From contig JBIICN010000004.1 of the NCBI GenBank assembly GCA_044238845.1, forward strand, positions 78,039 through 142,038: DNA of 64,000 bases, given 5' to 3'. Shown in pieces: positions 10,440-19,400 of the stretch (positions are counted from its first letter, which is position 1; each line of letters starts with the position of its first letter). A program made the translations under genes and the position numbers. A model generated the notes under the pieces. It was not told where the DNA came from. It was given only the letters and a program-made list of their open reading frames with translations, and ran no database searches. The DNA is from UBA4416 sp044238845. GTDB lineage: Bacteria > Bacteroidota > Bacteroidia > B-17B0 > Aurantibacillaceae.

Positions 10440-12463
10440 TATACTTTTAAATTAGTAATCTGTTTTTTTAGGATAGATGAAAATGAAAAATAGTTTTCTT
10501 TTTTCTTAAATCCTTCTTCATTGATCCAGCTCTCAGTTGCGTATTTCCTAACAAAATCAGCTATTCCGACTTCTTCTATTTTGTGATTTTCAGTTAAGTA
10601 TTCAGATAGTTTAAGGAGTAATAATTTATTTTTTTGTAGTATTTCTTCCGCTTCCTGTTCACATTCATTGATCAAGTGCAGAGCTTCCTGTTTATGTTTC
10701 TCTCCCATAAAAAAGTACTCATTATTATTTGGTGCAGAAACAGCAATGGAAATGGGGTCTGATCCCATTGCATAATACTTGATAGCTTTATTTGCCAAAT
10801 TGGTTGCGTTCTCAATATCAGAACAAACACCCGAAGATGTGTTCTCTTCTCCAAAGATCATTTTTTCGGCTACATAACCTCCTAATGAAATAATGATTTC
10901 TTTTTTAAGAATATCTCTGGTCAGCAAGCCGTCCGGTGAGTTTACCATACAAAACCCATCGCAGCCATCAGAGGCAGATTTGGACACTATGAGTGATGGA
11001 AGAATCTTTAATGTCATAACAGCCAGTACTGCGTGACCAGATTCATGAACGGCAGTGTGTGCTTGAAGATCTTTATCAACGGTTCTTCTTAACGTGTCAA
11101 TTTTAAGCAATACTTTTTCCTCGTAAATATTAAGCACGCAATTTTGTTCGTCTTTAAATACAAATACATACTTGTCGTCATGATATGACCATTCAACATT
11201 GGTTACCTTCAGGTTTTTGCCTATCACTTCAATGGCAATTTTACTTACCCAGGTTTCCACATAATTTTTTATGGTTGTTAAAACAGGTCTGGTGCCTTGT
11301 GCTGGAAAAACACCTTCTTTATAAACCAAGTCGTGAACAGATGCATGATAACTGATCTCAAAATTGAATTGTGTTTTTATAAACACATTGATACGTTGAA
11401 GTTCTCTTTTAATTAATTCTTTAAAGTTCTCATTTTTAAAAGCCCTGTAGATAATGTGATTATTTCCTAATCGTGCTATTTGTTCTGAACGAAATCTTTT
11501 CTTTAAAGCAGATTTGATATTGGTAATATTTATTTTAAGAGTATCCTCGTGTAGTTCGTCTGCGCTTATATCAGGATTGATGGAATGACTCATTCCATAA
11601 GCTTCATCGAGATTGCCTAAAACAAAAATGATGGCTTTAGATAGATCTAACTCTTTAAGTGCACTTCTTGTTTTTATTCCCCTCACCAGAAGATCAGTAA
11701 TTCCTTTTAGATCAGCCTTTAAAATTTCTTGCTTTAAAGATTCGCGAATGATATCATCATTATTTGTTAGATAAAATAGACCATCAATAAAGTCGGAGGA
11801 TAAAAAATAGTTTTTATCAAGTGTCTCGTTTCTATTTTGATTCTCGAAGTAAAAACTTTTAAAGATCTCTAGGAATGTATCTTCATTTTTTGTCACGATA
11901 CCGTTTTCTATTTCCACACCTTGCTCTTTAGCTTTTAAAAGGTTAATTAAACAGACATCTGCACGTTTTACATAAAATGCGTTGTTATACGGGATGTAGT
12001 TAATGCGACCGCTATCAATCAAGTCCCAAATAACTCTTAATTTATCTTTGCCTAATTCTTCTCCATTTTTATCTATTGTGCGGGCAAATTGAAACTCGTC
12101 GAGACAGATCATACATGGTTGTTCATGAAAAAATTCTAGGTCATCTGTCAATGTACTTTTAAACCAGGATGCTGAATCCGATTCAAATTCGCCCATATCC
12201 ATTTGCGCATAGAGTTTTTTATATTCCAGTAATTCAACTAGTTTTTTTACAAGAGCGGTTTTGCCTGAGCCAGTCATGCCCCAAAGATTAATAACCAAAG
12301 GTCTTAATTGCGCCTGCGGGAATAGATACCATGCTGAAACTAAATTCATCACTTCATCAATGATTAGATCAAGACCTATGAAGTGAGTTTTTAGTTCATT
12401 ACTTATTTCACTTATTTTTTCTTTCTTCAGGAGTATCTCCTGATGTAATTTATTATGTTCCAT
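10439..12463 (-). CDS. AAA+ ATPase fused to M41 (FtsH-like) zinc protease domain
   Basis: 674 residues from the ATG at 12463 (MEHNKLHQE). The frame is open to 12565, but the earlier starts lie deep in prfH. An AAA+ module is at the N-terminus: Walker A GMTGSGKT (62-69) and Walker B CMICLDEF (117-124). Near residue 471 is the zinc-binding HESGH, followed by LGGYVAEKMIFGEENTSSG, the M41 signature of FtsH. Unlike FtsH there is no membrane helix, the ATPase looks ClpX/ClpB-like, and the two modules are separated by about 250 residues. It overlaps prfH by 11 nt. It probably removes stalled or damaged translation products, or a regulator; this is inferred. Confidence 0.85.
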   Translation of the reverse strand: MEHNKLHQEILLKKEKISEISNELKTHFIGLDLIIDEVMNLVSAWYLFPQAQLRPLVINLWGMTGSGKTALVKKLVELLEYKKLYAQMDMGEFESDSASWFKSTLTDDLEFFHEQPCMICLDEFQFARTIDKNGEELGKDKLRVIWDLIDSGRINYIPYNNAFYVKRADVCLINLLKAKEQGVEIENGIVTKNEDTFLEIFKSFYFENQNRNETLDKNYFLSSDFIDGLFYLTNNDDIIRESLKQEILKADLKGITDLLVRGIKTRSALKELDLSKAIIFVLGNLDEAYGMSHSINPDISADELHEDTLKINITNIKSALKKRFRSEQIARLGNNHIIYRAFKNENFKELIKRELQRINVFIKTQFNFEISYHASVHDLVYKEGVFPAQGTRPVLTTIKNYVETWVSKIAIEVIGKNLKVTNVEWSYHDDKYVFVFKDEQNCVLNIYEEKVLLKIDTLRRTVDKDLQAHTAVHESGHAVLAVMTLKILPSLIVSKSASDGCDGFCMVNSPDGLLTRDILKKEIIISLGGYVAEKMIFGEENTSSGVCSDIENATNLANKAIKYYAMGSDPISIAVSAPNNNEYFFMGEKHKQEALHLINECEQEAEEILQKNKLLLLKLSEYLTENHKIEEVGIADFVRKYATESWINEEGFKKKENYFSFSSILKKQITNLKV

Positions 12464-13094
12464 GTTTTTTTTCTTTTTTAAAATCCTTTCCTGTGTATAC
12501 ACGTTTTGGATTTCCTCTTTCGAGTTCGTTATGATTTTGCCACATTGATTGTAAATTCTTTTCAATGGATGTGATTTGCCATTTCATAAAAAGTACTTTC
12601 AATCTTTCGGTAGCTGATTTTTTATTTTGAAGTTGTGAGCGCGAGTCGTTTGCCATGACTTGTAAACCAGAAGGCTGATGGATGGCCCTTACAGCTGATT
12701 CTACTTTATTTACATTTTGTCCACCAGGCCCTGAAGACCGCATGGTTTGATAAACAATATCTTTTTCATCCCATTTTGGTAAAACCGATTCATCGTAACA
12801 ATGAATACCAATAAACCAGTTCTTTCGTTTATGAAATTTACGATATGGACTTTGTGCGATCCAGAGTAAACTTCCGTCCCAACTCTCCGCTAATGAACCC
12901 GCATATTTTCCATGCAATTTTACGGTCGCCGAAAATAAGGTTCCATTCTCATCTGCAGGAACGCGTTCTATGACTTCATGTAATAGGTTGTATTCTTTTG
13001 CTTCTTTTAATATTTCTTTTAACGCCATGGCAACTGCAAGACAGCATTCTGCCGGACCTTTACCTGATGTTATCTGTATTATTTTTGTTTCCAT
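12453..13094 (-). CDS. prfH: Peptide chain release factor homologue PrfH
   Basis: 213 residues, the expected length for PrfH. The GGQ peptidyl-tRNA hydrolysis motif is at 124-126 within SSGPGGQNVNKVESAVRAIH, and the codon-recognition domain of RF1/RF2 is absent. PrfH is known to pair with RtcB and to release peptides from ribosomes whose 16S decoding centre has been cut (colicin E3-type damage), before RtcB seals the rRNA. Here it lies 45 nt after rtcB copy 2 and overlaps the protease gene, so the three form one operon. Confidence 0.95.
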   Translation of the reverse strand: METKIIQITSGKGPAECCLAVAMALKEILKEAKEYNLLHEVIERVPADENGTLFSATVKLHGKYAGSLAESWDGSLLWIAQSPYRKFHKRKNWFIGIHCYDESVLPKWDEKDIVYQTMRSSGPGGQNVNKVESAVRAIHQPSGLQVMANDSRSQLQNKKSATERLKVLFMKWQITSIEKNLQSMWQNHNELERGNPKRVYTGKDFKKEKKHGT

Positions 13095-13106
13095 TTTTTT
13101 GTTTTT

Positions 13107-13136
13107 AAAGAGTCTTTCAAATTTGAAAGACTCTTT
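13107..13136 (-). other. Perfect hairpin between rtcB and prfH
   Basis: AAAGAGTCTTTC-AAATTT-GAAAGACTCTTT, a 12-bp palindrome in the 44-nt gap. On the coding (minus) strand it is followed by A's, so it should not terminate rtcB-prfH transcription; on the plus strand it is followed by seven T's and could stop antisense transcripts. It may also protect the mRNA or tune prfH translation. Confidence 0.6.
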
Positions 13137-13138
13137 TT

Positions 13139-14542
13139 TTAGCTTTTATTCATCCTTACTATTTTAGGCGTGAATGATCCTTCAATCTTAACTAGTTGTT
13201 GTTGGTTGCTCATAACAGTTTCAATATCCTTATAAGCTAATGATGCTTCCTCAACACTGCCACCGATCAGTTTTATTTTATTCTCTGAAAGAATGTTGTT
13301 CAGTGCCGATTTAGAAATGCTTTCTCTTGCTTCTTTACGTGACATTTTTCTGCCTGCACCATGTGATGCTGAGTTTAATGAACCTTCTGCTCCCATACCA
13401 CTTACGATGTAACCATTGCTGCTCATACTTCCGGGAATAATTCCTAGTTCGCCTTTTGAAGCTGGTGTGGCACCTTTGCGGTGAACGATCAGTTCTTGTT
13501 CATCATGTATTTCTTTCCAAGCAAAATTGTGATGATTCTCAACTTTACATATCGCTTCAAGCCCCATCACGCGTTCCATGTTTTTATGAATTACATCGTG
13601 GCAAGCTTTTGCGTAATCACCGGCTAAGTTCATCGACAACCAGTATTCCTGTCCCGCTTCTTCATCCATATTAAGCCATGCCATCGATTGCATTTCGCGC
13701 GGTAGTTTACATTTCTCTTTGGCAATTTTTGTATACATCGCCGCAATAGCTGCACCCATTCCTCTTGAACCACTATGTGATAGCAAACCAATATACTTTC
13801 CAGGAGCAATCCCAAGGTTATTGTCGCTCTGAATATTCACATCTCCGAATTCCACAAAGTGATTTCCTGTGCCTGATGAGCCCAATTGATACCAGGCTTT
13901 TCCATGTAGGCGTCTTAATAATTCGGTTGATTGAAATTCTGGACGTTCCAGTACTTCATGGTCTACTTCAAAATCGAGTGTGCCTTCGTTACCAAAATGC
14001 GTATAGCGTCTTAACGCTTTTTGAAGATCATATTCTTTTTTCTGAATATAATTTTCAGGCAGTGCATAAATGCTTAATGCCATACGACAACCTATGTCAA
14101 GTCCTACACCAAACGGTATCACTGCATTTTTTGCTGCTAATACTCCGCCAATTGGCAAACCATAACCATGATGAGCATCCGGCATCAAAGCACCTTTTAC
14201 GGAGATCGGTAATCTCATTGCTGCTTCCATTTGCAGGATAGCATTTTGTGAGATCTGTCTTTGTCCATAAATTGTAAAGTCGCCTGTATTCTTGAGCATA
14301 TGAACTTCATAGTCGGTTTTCATTTTTGGTTTTCCAACAAGAGCTCTGGCCAAAGGCATCAGGTATTCATGCTCTAAGTAAGTTTCAGGATCTAAAAGAA
14401 CGTTATTAATAATTTCTAATTTTTCTTCATTTGAAACATGTTTGTAATGTTTCGTCATTATATTGATAGCAACACTTTTTGCTATATCCGAAGGGAAATC
14501 TACTTTACGTAAATGTTTTCCCTTCAATCGGTTTTTTCCCAT
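13139..14542 (-). CDS. rtcB: RtcB RNA ligase, copy 2 (PrfH-linked)
   Basis: 467 residues. It carries GVGLDIGCRMALS, GSSGTGNHFVEFG, SHSGSRGMGA, NHHNFAWKE, HRKGATPASKGE and SASHGAGRKMSR, so the Mn2+ and GTP-binding and guanylation residues look intact. It is clearly diverged from copy 1 (N-terminal 60 residues differ). Direct linkage to prfH marks it as the RtcB1-type ligase thought to repair cleaved 16S rRNA. It is preceded by a leader peptide and terminator (L4/T4) and by promoter P2, so its expression appears attenuated. Confidence 0.96.
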   Translation of the reverse strand: MGKNRLKGKHLRKVDFPSDIAKSVAINIMTKHYKHVSNEEKLEIINNVLLDPETYLEHEYLMPLARALVGKPKMKTDYEVHMLKNTGDFTIYGQRQISQNAILQMEAAMRLPISVKGALMPDAHHGYGLPIGGVLAAKNAVIPFGVGLDIGCRMALSIYALPENYIQKKEYDLQKALRRYTHFGNEGTLDFEVDHEVLERPEFQSTELLRRLHGKAWYQLGSSGTGNHFVEFGDVNIQSDNNLGIAPGKYIGLLSHSGSRGMGAAIAAMYTKIAKEKCKLPREMQSMAWLNMDEEAGQEYWLSMNLAGDYAKACHDVIHKNMERVMGLEAICKVENHHNFAWKEIHDEQELIVHRKGATPASKGELGIIPGSMSSNGYIVSGMGAEGSLNSASHGAGRKMSRKEARESISKSALNNILSENKIKLIGGSVEEASLAYKDIETVMSNQQQLVKIEGSFTPKIVRMNKS

Positions 14543-14726
14543 GATTGAGTTTTTTTGGATCAGGCAAAAGTTTTCCAGGGCCGAAAATTTCCGACAGTTT
14601 AAAATGCTAATGCATTCTGGTTTAAATCTTACCTGAAGATTTACAATAAAATTTATTTTTTTGATTCCCGGATTTTTTCTGACTCCCCAGAAAATTTTGC
14701 TTCAATGTTTATTTAATTGAGGCAAA

Positions 14727-14752
14727 CAAAAAACCCGGCTTATAAACCGGGC
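14727..14752 (-). terminator. Attenuator terminator T4 upstream of rtcB copy 2
   Basis: Minus strand: GCCCGG-TTTATAAG-CCGGGTTTTTT; stem CCCGG (14734-14738) with CCGGG (14747-14751), followed by six U's. It lies 180 nt upstream of rtcB and downstream of its promoter, so it must be read through. The 5' arm CCGGTTT (14744-14750) can pair with AAGCCGG (14776-14782), which overlaps the L4 stop codon. Confidence 0.8.
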
Positions 14753-14780
14753 TGAAAGTATTGATATTAGCTTATCCGGC

Positions 14781-14813
14781 TTAAGTGTGCTTATTTAAGT
14801 TTAATGCTAACAT
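14781..14813 (-). CDS. Leader peptide L4 of the rtcB-prfH operon
   Basis: 10-codon ORF MLALNLNKHT, about 49 nt downstream of the P2 -7 box, with an AGAGAAA purine run upstream. It holds three TTA (Leu) codons plus two Asn, one Lys and one His codon. The set differs from L1-L3, suggesting that this operon senses other tRNAs. The stop codon overlaps the antiterminator segment. Confidence 0.5.
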   Translation of the reverse strand: MLALNLNKHT

Positions 14814-14850
14814 AGTTTCTCTTTCTTATGAATTTGGTTGTTTATTTTAT

Positions 14851-15030
14851 AATTTGTGATGCAAATGTAAATCAAATTTTTTATTCACCAACTATTATTT
14901 TTGAAATAAATTTTAAGTAGGATAAGATTTGTTTTTTTATATTCTTTGAAGTCATTGATTTTACTATGAATTCGGAGCATAATTAAAATCAATATAAATT
15001 ATAAAATAATCTTTACACTGAGTGAATATT
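14851..15030 (-). promoter_or_regulatory. rtcB-prfH promoter P2 within diverged repeat R2
   Basis: Minus strand: TACATTTG (14862-14869) with TTG exactly 19 nt upstream (14889-14891), a consensus Bacteroidota promoter. The whole block is similar to R1 (10262-10439), sharing TTTACATTTG, AATAATAG, AAAATTTATTT, AGTAAAATCAAT and CACTCAGTG (15016-15024). The likeness continues to about 15090, where R1 is the 3' coding end of the protease gene, so R2 probably carries a decayed protease-gene remnant. Confidence 0.7.
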
Positions 15031-15119
15031 CTTTTTTAATTAGTTAAATGTGTTTGAAATAGAATTTAGGTGAAAGCAAGACAATAACGAATTATGTATC
15101 ATTAAACCTTTTTGTTCAT

Positions 15120-15170
15120 AATCATTAAAAAAATGATTCATCTATAACCTTAACATAATATTTGGTTTGA
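15120..15170 (+). promoter_or_regulatory. Putative promoter region of the M48-helicase cluster
   Basis: Before the first plus-strand gene lie the inverted repeat AATCATT-AAAAA-AATGATT (15120-15138) and CATAATATTTGG (15155-15166), an approximate -7 box with one base too many between TA and TTTG. The distance to the ATG at 15194 is plausible. Weak evidence; no other promoter candidate is seen in the gap. Confidence 0.3.
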
Positions 15171-15193
15171 TGAAAAATCATTAAATTACTGTC

Positions 15194-16405
15194 ATGAATC
15201 TACAACCATTTGATTATCATACAAAGCTTCGAAGCAACCTTAAAGGTCAGAAAAAGACTTGGGATTGGTTCTCATCAATTAAAGTAAAAGACGAGCAATT
15301 GAAAGAGTTTAAATCAAACTTATTGAAGAACACATATCGTCTTGATAAAGAAAGCAATCTTGAGTTATATGAAAAAGTTCAAGTAGCAAAGGATAAACTA
15401 GGATTGAATATTGATGTGACCATTTATCAAGCACAGAACTCAGTTGATAACAATGCAGGAATTTCTTACTTACCAGGAGAGGCTCATATTGTTCTTTCAG
15501 GTCAAATAATGAAACTGCTAACTGGTGATGAACTTCTTTCTATAATTGCTCACGAGTTATCACATGTTCGTTTATTTACTATTGAAAATTCAGAATTTGA
15601 AGTAGCAGATCGTATTATTACTTCGATTGCGAATGATTATAGAAGTGAAGATGTTTACATTGAAACAGCTCGTTTATTTAGACTATATATGGAATTATAT
15701 TGCGACAGAGGCTCCTTATTGGTTACTGATAGTATAGACACTGTTCTCTCGGGCTTGATAAAAATAAACACAGGACTTGATAAAGTATCAGTAGAAAGTT
15801 ATCTGAAACAGGCTGAAGAAATATTTGTTGCTGAGAAAGCTAAATCCGAGTATCAAACACATCCAGAAAATTATATTAGAGTTAGAGCTTTGAAACTCTG
15901 GGAAACTGAAAAAGAGAAATCAGAAAAGCAAATTAGAGACATGATAGAGGGTGATATTCAACTTAACGGCTTGGATCTCTTTAAACAAAATAAGATAAAA
16001 GATTTGACCTTTAGTTTGATTAAACTTCTACTAAAGCCCAAATGGACAAGAACAACAGCAGTTCTAAGTTTGGCAAAACAATATAAAAGCGATTTTAAAA
16101 CTGATGCTACAATTGTAATCAATGATGAATTAGTAAACACTATAAGTTCTTTATCCAAATCAGTTAAAGAATATTTATCTTATGTCTTACTTGATTTTGC
16201 GCTTGTTGATCCAACACTAGAGGATGTTCCCATGGGATTTGCTTTTCAATTGGCGGAAGATTTGACATTAAAAGATTTCTTTAATGAAGTTGTGAAGAAA
16301 GAATTGAAATTGGGAGAACGTAAATTGTCTGATTTACATAAAAAAGCAGCCAAAGCATTATCTGAAATAAAAGAATCAAATCAAGAACATATTTACGAAG
16401 ACTAG
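15194..16405 (+). CDS. M48-family zinc metallopeptidase
   Basis: 403 residues. LLSIIAHELSHVRLF (HELSH at about 119-123) is the HExxH zinc site. The preceding AHIVLSGQIMKLLTGDELL and the later helix with ELYCDRGSLLV (third zinc ligand region, E..D in M48) match the M48/Ste24-HtpX catalytic domain. No transmembrane helix or signal peptide, unlike most M48 enzymes, so it is probably cytoplasmic. First of four plus-strand genes spaced 2, 77 and 2 nt apart, so it likely acts with the helicase and AAA+ proteins. Target unknown. Confidence 0.85.
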   Translation: MNLQPFDYHTKLRSNLKGQKKTWDWFSSIKVKDEQLKEFKSNLLKNTYRLDKESNLELYEKVQVAKDKLGLNIDVTIYQAQNSVDNNAGISYLPGEAHIVLSGQIMKLLTGDELLSIIAHELSHVRLFTIENSEFEVADRIITSIANDYRSEDVYIETARLFRLYMELYCDRGSLLVTDSIDTVLSGLIKINTGLDKVSVESYLKQAEEIFVAEKAKSEYQTHPENYIRVRALKLWETEKEKSEKQIRDMIEGDIQLNGLDLFKQNKIKDLTFSLIKLLLKPKWTRTTAVLSLAKQYKSDFKTDATIVINDELVNTISSLSKSVKEYLSYVLLDFALVDPTLEDVPMGFAFQLAEDLTLKDFFNEVVKKELKLGERKLSDLHKKAAKALSEIKESNQEHIYED

Positions 16406-16407
16406 AC

Positions 16408-19400
16408 ATGGAACCTATAGTAAAAAATAATTTTGTTGCGTTTTTGAATGAAGGCATTGAAAATGGTGGTTTTCATAACGATGATATTATTGCCATAGCA
16501 ATACCTTTACTACAAGAAGTATTGTCGTTTCATGAGCAAGGGAAAGTTGCGCCATTGGAAGGATTACAACATATACTTATTACAAATGACCTATTAGATA
16601 TTGACGAAAATTTTATTTCATCGCCAAAATATAATAATAGGAAACTATCTGAAATATCACAGCCTATAAGTAAAGTGTTTGATATTCTTGATGAAACCAA
16701 ACAAACTACAAACGTGGAAGAATCCCATATTAAGGAAACTACTCTTTCAATTCAATTAGAAAAGGATAAGGAAGTAACTAAGCCAGTATATTTACCAGGA
16801 TATCTTTCATATGAATTTCTACTTGGGCATCATGATGCGCTATCTGATATTTTTGTGCTTGGATTAATCATTGGCAGTTTGGCTGCCGGACTAGATCTGA
16901 ATAGTGAAGATGACTTAAAAACCTTTGTAGCTAATAGATCTGGGTTAGTTCATTTAAACTCTAAAATCCATCCTACCATTGCAAACATTGTTATGGAGAT
17001 GACTGAGTTAGACAGAAAGAAAAGAGCAAGGGATCTTCATGAAGTAATAGAAAAGCTTAAAAACTATCGTGACTATAATCCTGAAAAGGAAATTGATTTA
17101 ACTTCATTAGAAGGGTTTAAAAATCAAGATATTTCAACAAGAAGTAAATGGATTTTAAATAAATTGAAGAGCAGACTTTTTGATATAAGTAGAAGAAACC
17201 GATTGCTGTATTTTAAAACCAGTTCAAAATTCTTGAATCTTACTGTTGCTTCAGTGCCAACTACTTTAAATTACAGAAATATTGATCCAAATAGTTTATT
17301 TATTTGGAATGATGATATTTCTTCAAGAATTAAAAGTGGAAAGCAAATACCTCTATCTAAATTCTTAAAAACAGAAGACAATCCTTATATCCCTTCAATT
17401 TTAGATAAAATCAGAAGTGAATCAACTCGTGATATAAATGAATATGGATTTAGTCAACTAAGATTAATCATCTGCTCCTTGAGTTGGTATAATTTGAAAG
17501 ATGATAAATATGAAAAAATTAATTCCCCTTTATTATTAGTTCCTGTTGAAGTAAAAAAGAAAAAAGGAGTTAAAGATCAATATACACTTGATATAACAGG
17601 AAACGAAGCAGAAGTAAATCCTGTATTAGTTTATTGGTTAAGAGAGTTATATGACATTAAACTTCCTGACTCAATTGTTTTGGATGATTTTGAAATGAGT
17701 AAATTGTATCAAAGTATTCAAGATCAGATCAAATTAAGTAATTCAGGAATTTCAATTGAGTTTATTGATAAGCCAAGGATAAAACTAATCTATAGTTTAG
17801 CAAAACAAACCCTATCTCAATTTAATAGAAAGTTAAAGCGAAACAAAAGTTTAAGTCACTATAGAGAAGTTGATTATTCGTATCAACGTGAAAATTTTCA
17901 ACCTTTAGGACTAAGTATATTCAAGCAGAAAATAGAACCTGCTGCTTCATATCTTGAGTTTTTGATTAATGAAGATGTTAAACTAAACACCTATAACATT
18001 ACTGATACAGAAAAAGAAAGAAGTTTATTTACGTTAGTAGACGAAGGTAATGCAAATCCATATTTGTGGGAATTTGATACTTGTAATATGACGCTAGGTA
18101 ATTTTAATTACAAAAAAATGTCCCTAGTTAGAGATTATAATGAAGTAATTGATGAAAACATAAGTGATCCTATTTTTGAACAATTATTCTCGGATCAGCC
18201 GAAAAATATTTTAAATAAGGAAGATGTCGAGAAAGAAAATTTAAAGGAAAAATATCACATTATTTCTTGTGACCCAACGCAATCAAACGCTATAAAAATG
18301 GCCAAGAGTGGGGATAGTTATATTATTCAAGGGCCTCCGGGCACAGGAAAATCTCAAACTATCACCAATTTAATCGCTGATTACATAGCGAGAGGAAAAA
18401 GAGTATTATTTGTATGCGAAAAACGAGCGGCTATTGATGTTGTTTTTTATCGTTTAAAACAACAAAAACTGGATGAGTTATGTTGTCGTATCCATGACTC
18501 ACAAGCTGATAAAAAAGAATTTATCATGAACTTGAAGGAAACGTATAATGACTTCATGAAAAATAAATTCAACTTAACTGAAATTGAAAATGAACGAAAT
18601 AAAATTATTTCTATCATTGAAAACGAATTAAGGAGTTTAGAAAAGTATAACAATACTGTAACAAAAGAGTTTGAAGATGTTGGAACATCGTTCTTAAAAT
18701 TAATAGAACGTCTTATTGAACTAAAGACCAATCATGTTAACGTTTCGTTTGATATGGAAGAATTAGTTCCAGGCTACAAAGAGTGGGTTTCAAATGGCAA
18801 TCTCATCCAGCAGTTGTCAAAACAACTAAAAGAAATTAATCACGAACCATACATTTCTTCTCACCCAGCAAGTTTGCTTAATAAAGAAGCATTAACGCAA
18901 GAACATCCCATAAATTATATTAAACAACTTGCTGAACAACTAGAAGATCTTTTTGAATTTATAAGTAATGAGTTAAGTAAAGCAAATATTCCTGACAATT
19001 TAAAGGAACATTTTTTAATTATCAAGGAATTAGTGACGGATGCTTACAGATTTAAACCATATGCAGAGAATGGAAATTTATTCCTTTACGACAGCAACAA
19101 TCCATCAACTAAACAATTTGAAGGAGTTGTATATGATTATAAAGAACTTAAAAATAAAGTAGAGCAGGCCAGTAAAAAGAATGGTAATTGGAAGAATAAA
19201 TTTTCTGAAGGTGATCTGCAATCTGCTAAAGAGCAATTAACTGCTTTTCAAAGTTCCATATTTTCATTTCTAAATCCAGGGTTTTGGAAACTAAAAAAGA
19301 CAATTAAGTTTTCGTATGATTTTTCAAAACATGATGTAAAACCTAGCTTAAATCAAGTTTTAGAGGAACTTCAAGCTGAGTATAATTTAATTAATCAATC

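Noticed and set aside
12464..12565. Longer start of the AAA+-M41 protease
   Set aside because: It would overlap prfH by over 100 nt and adds a basic, non-conserved tail; the ATG at 12463 gives the usual short overlap.
13456..14241. Open frames antisense or shifted to rtcB copy 2
   Set aside because: Shadow frames of a well conserved ligase gene; no start context or family match.
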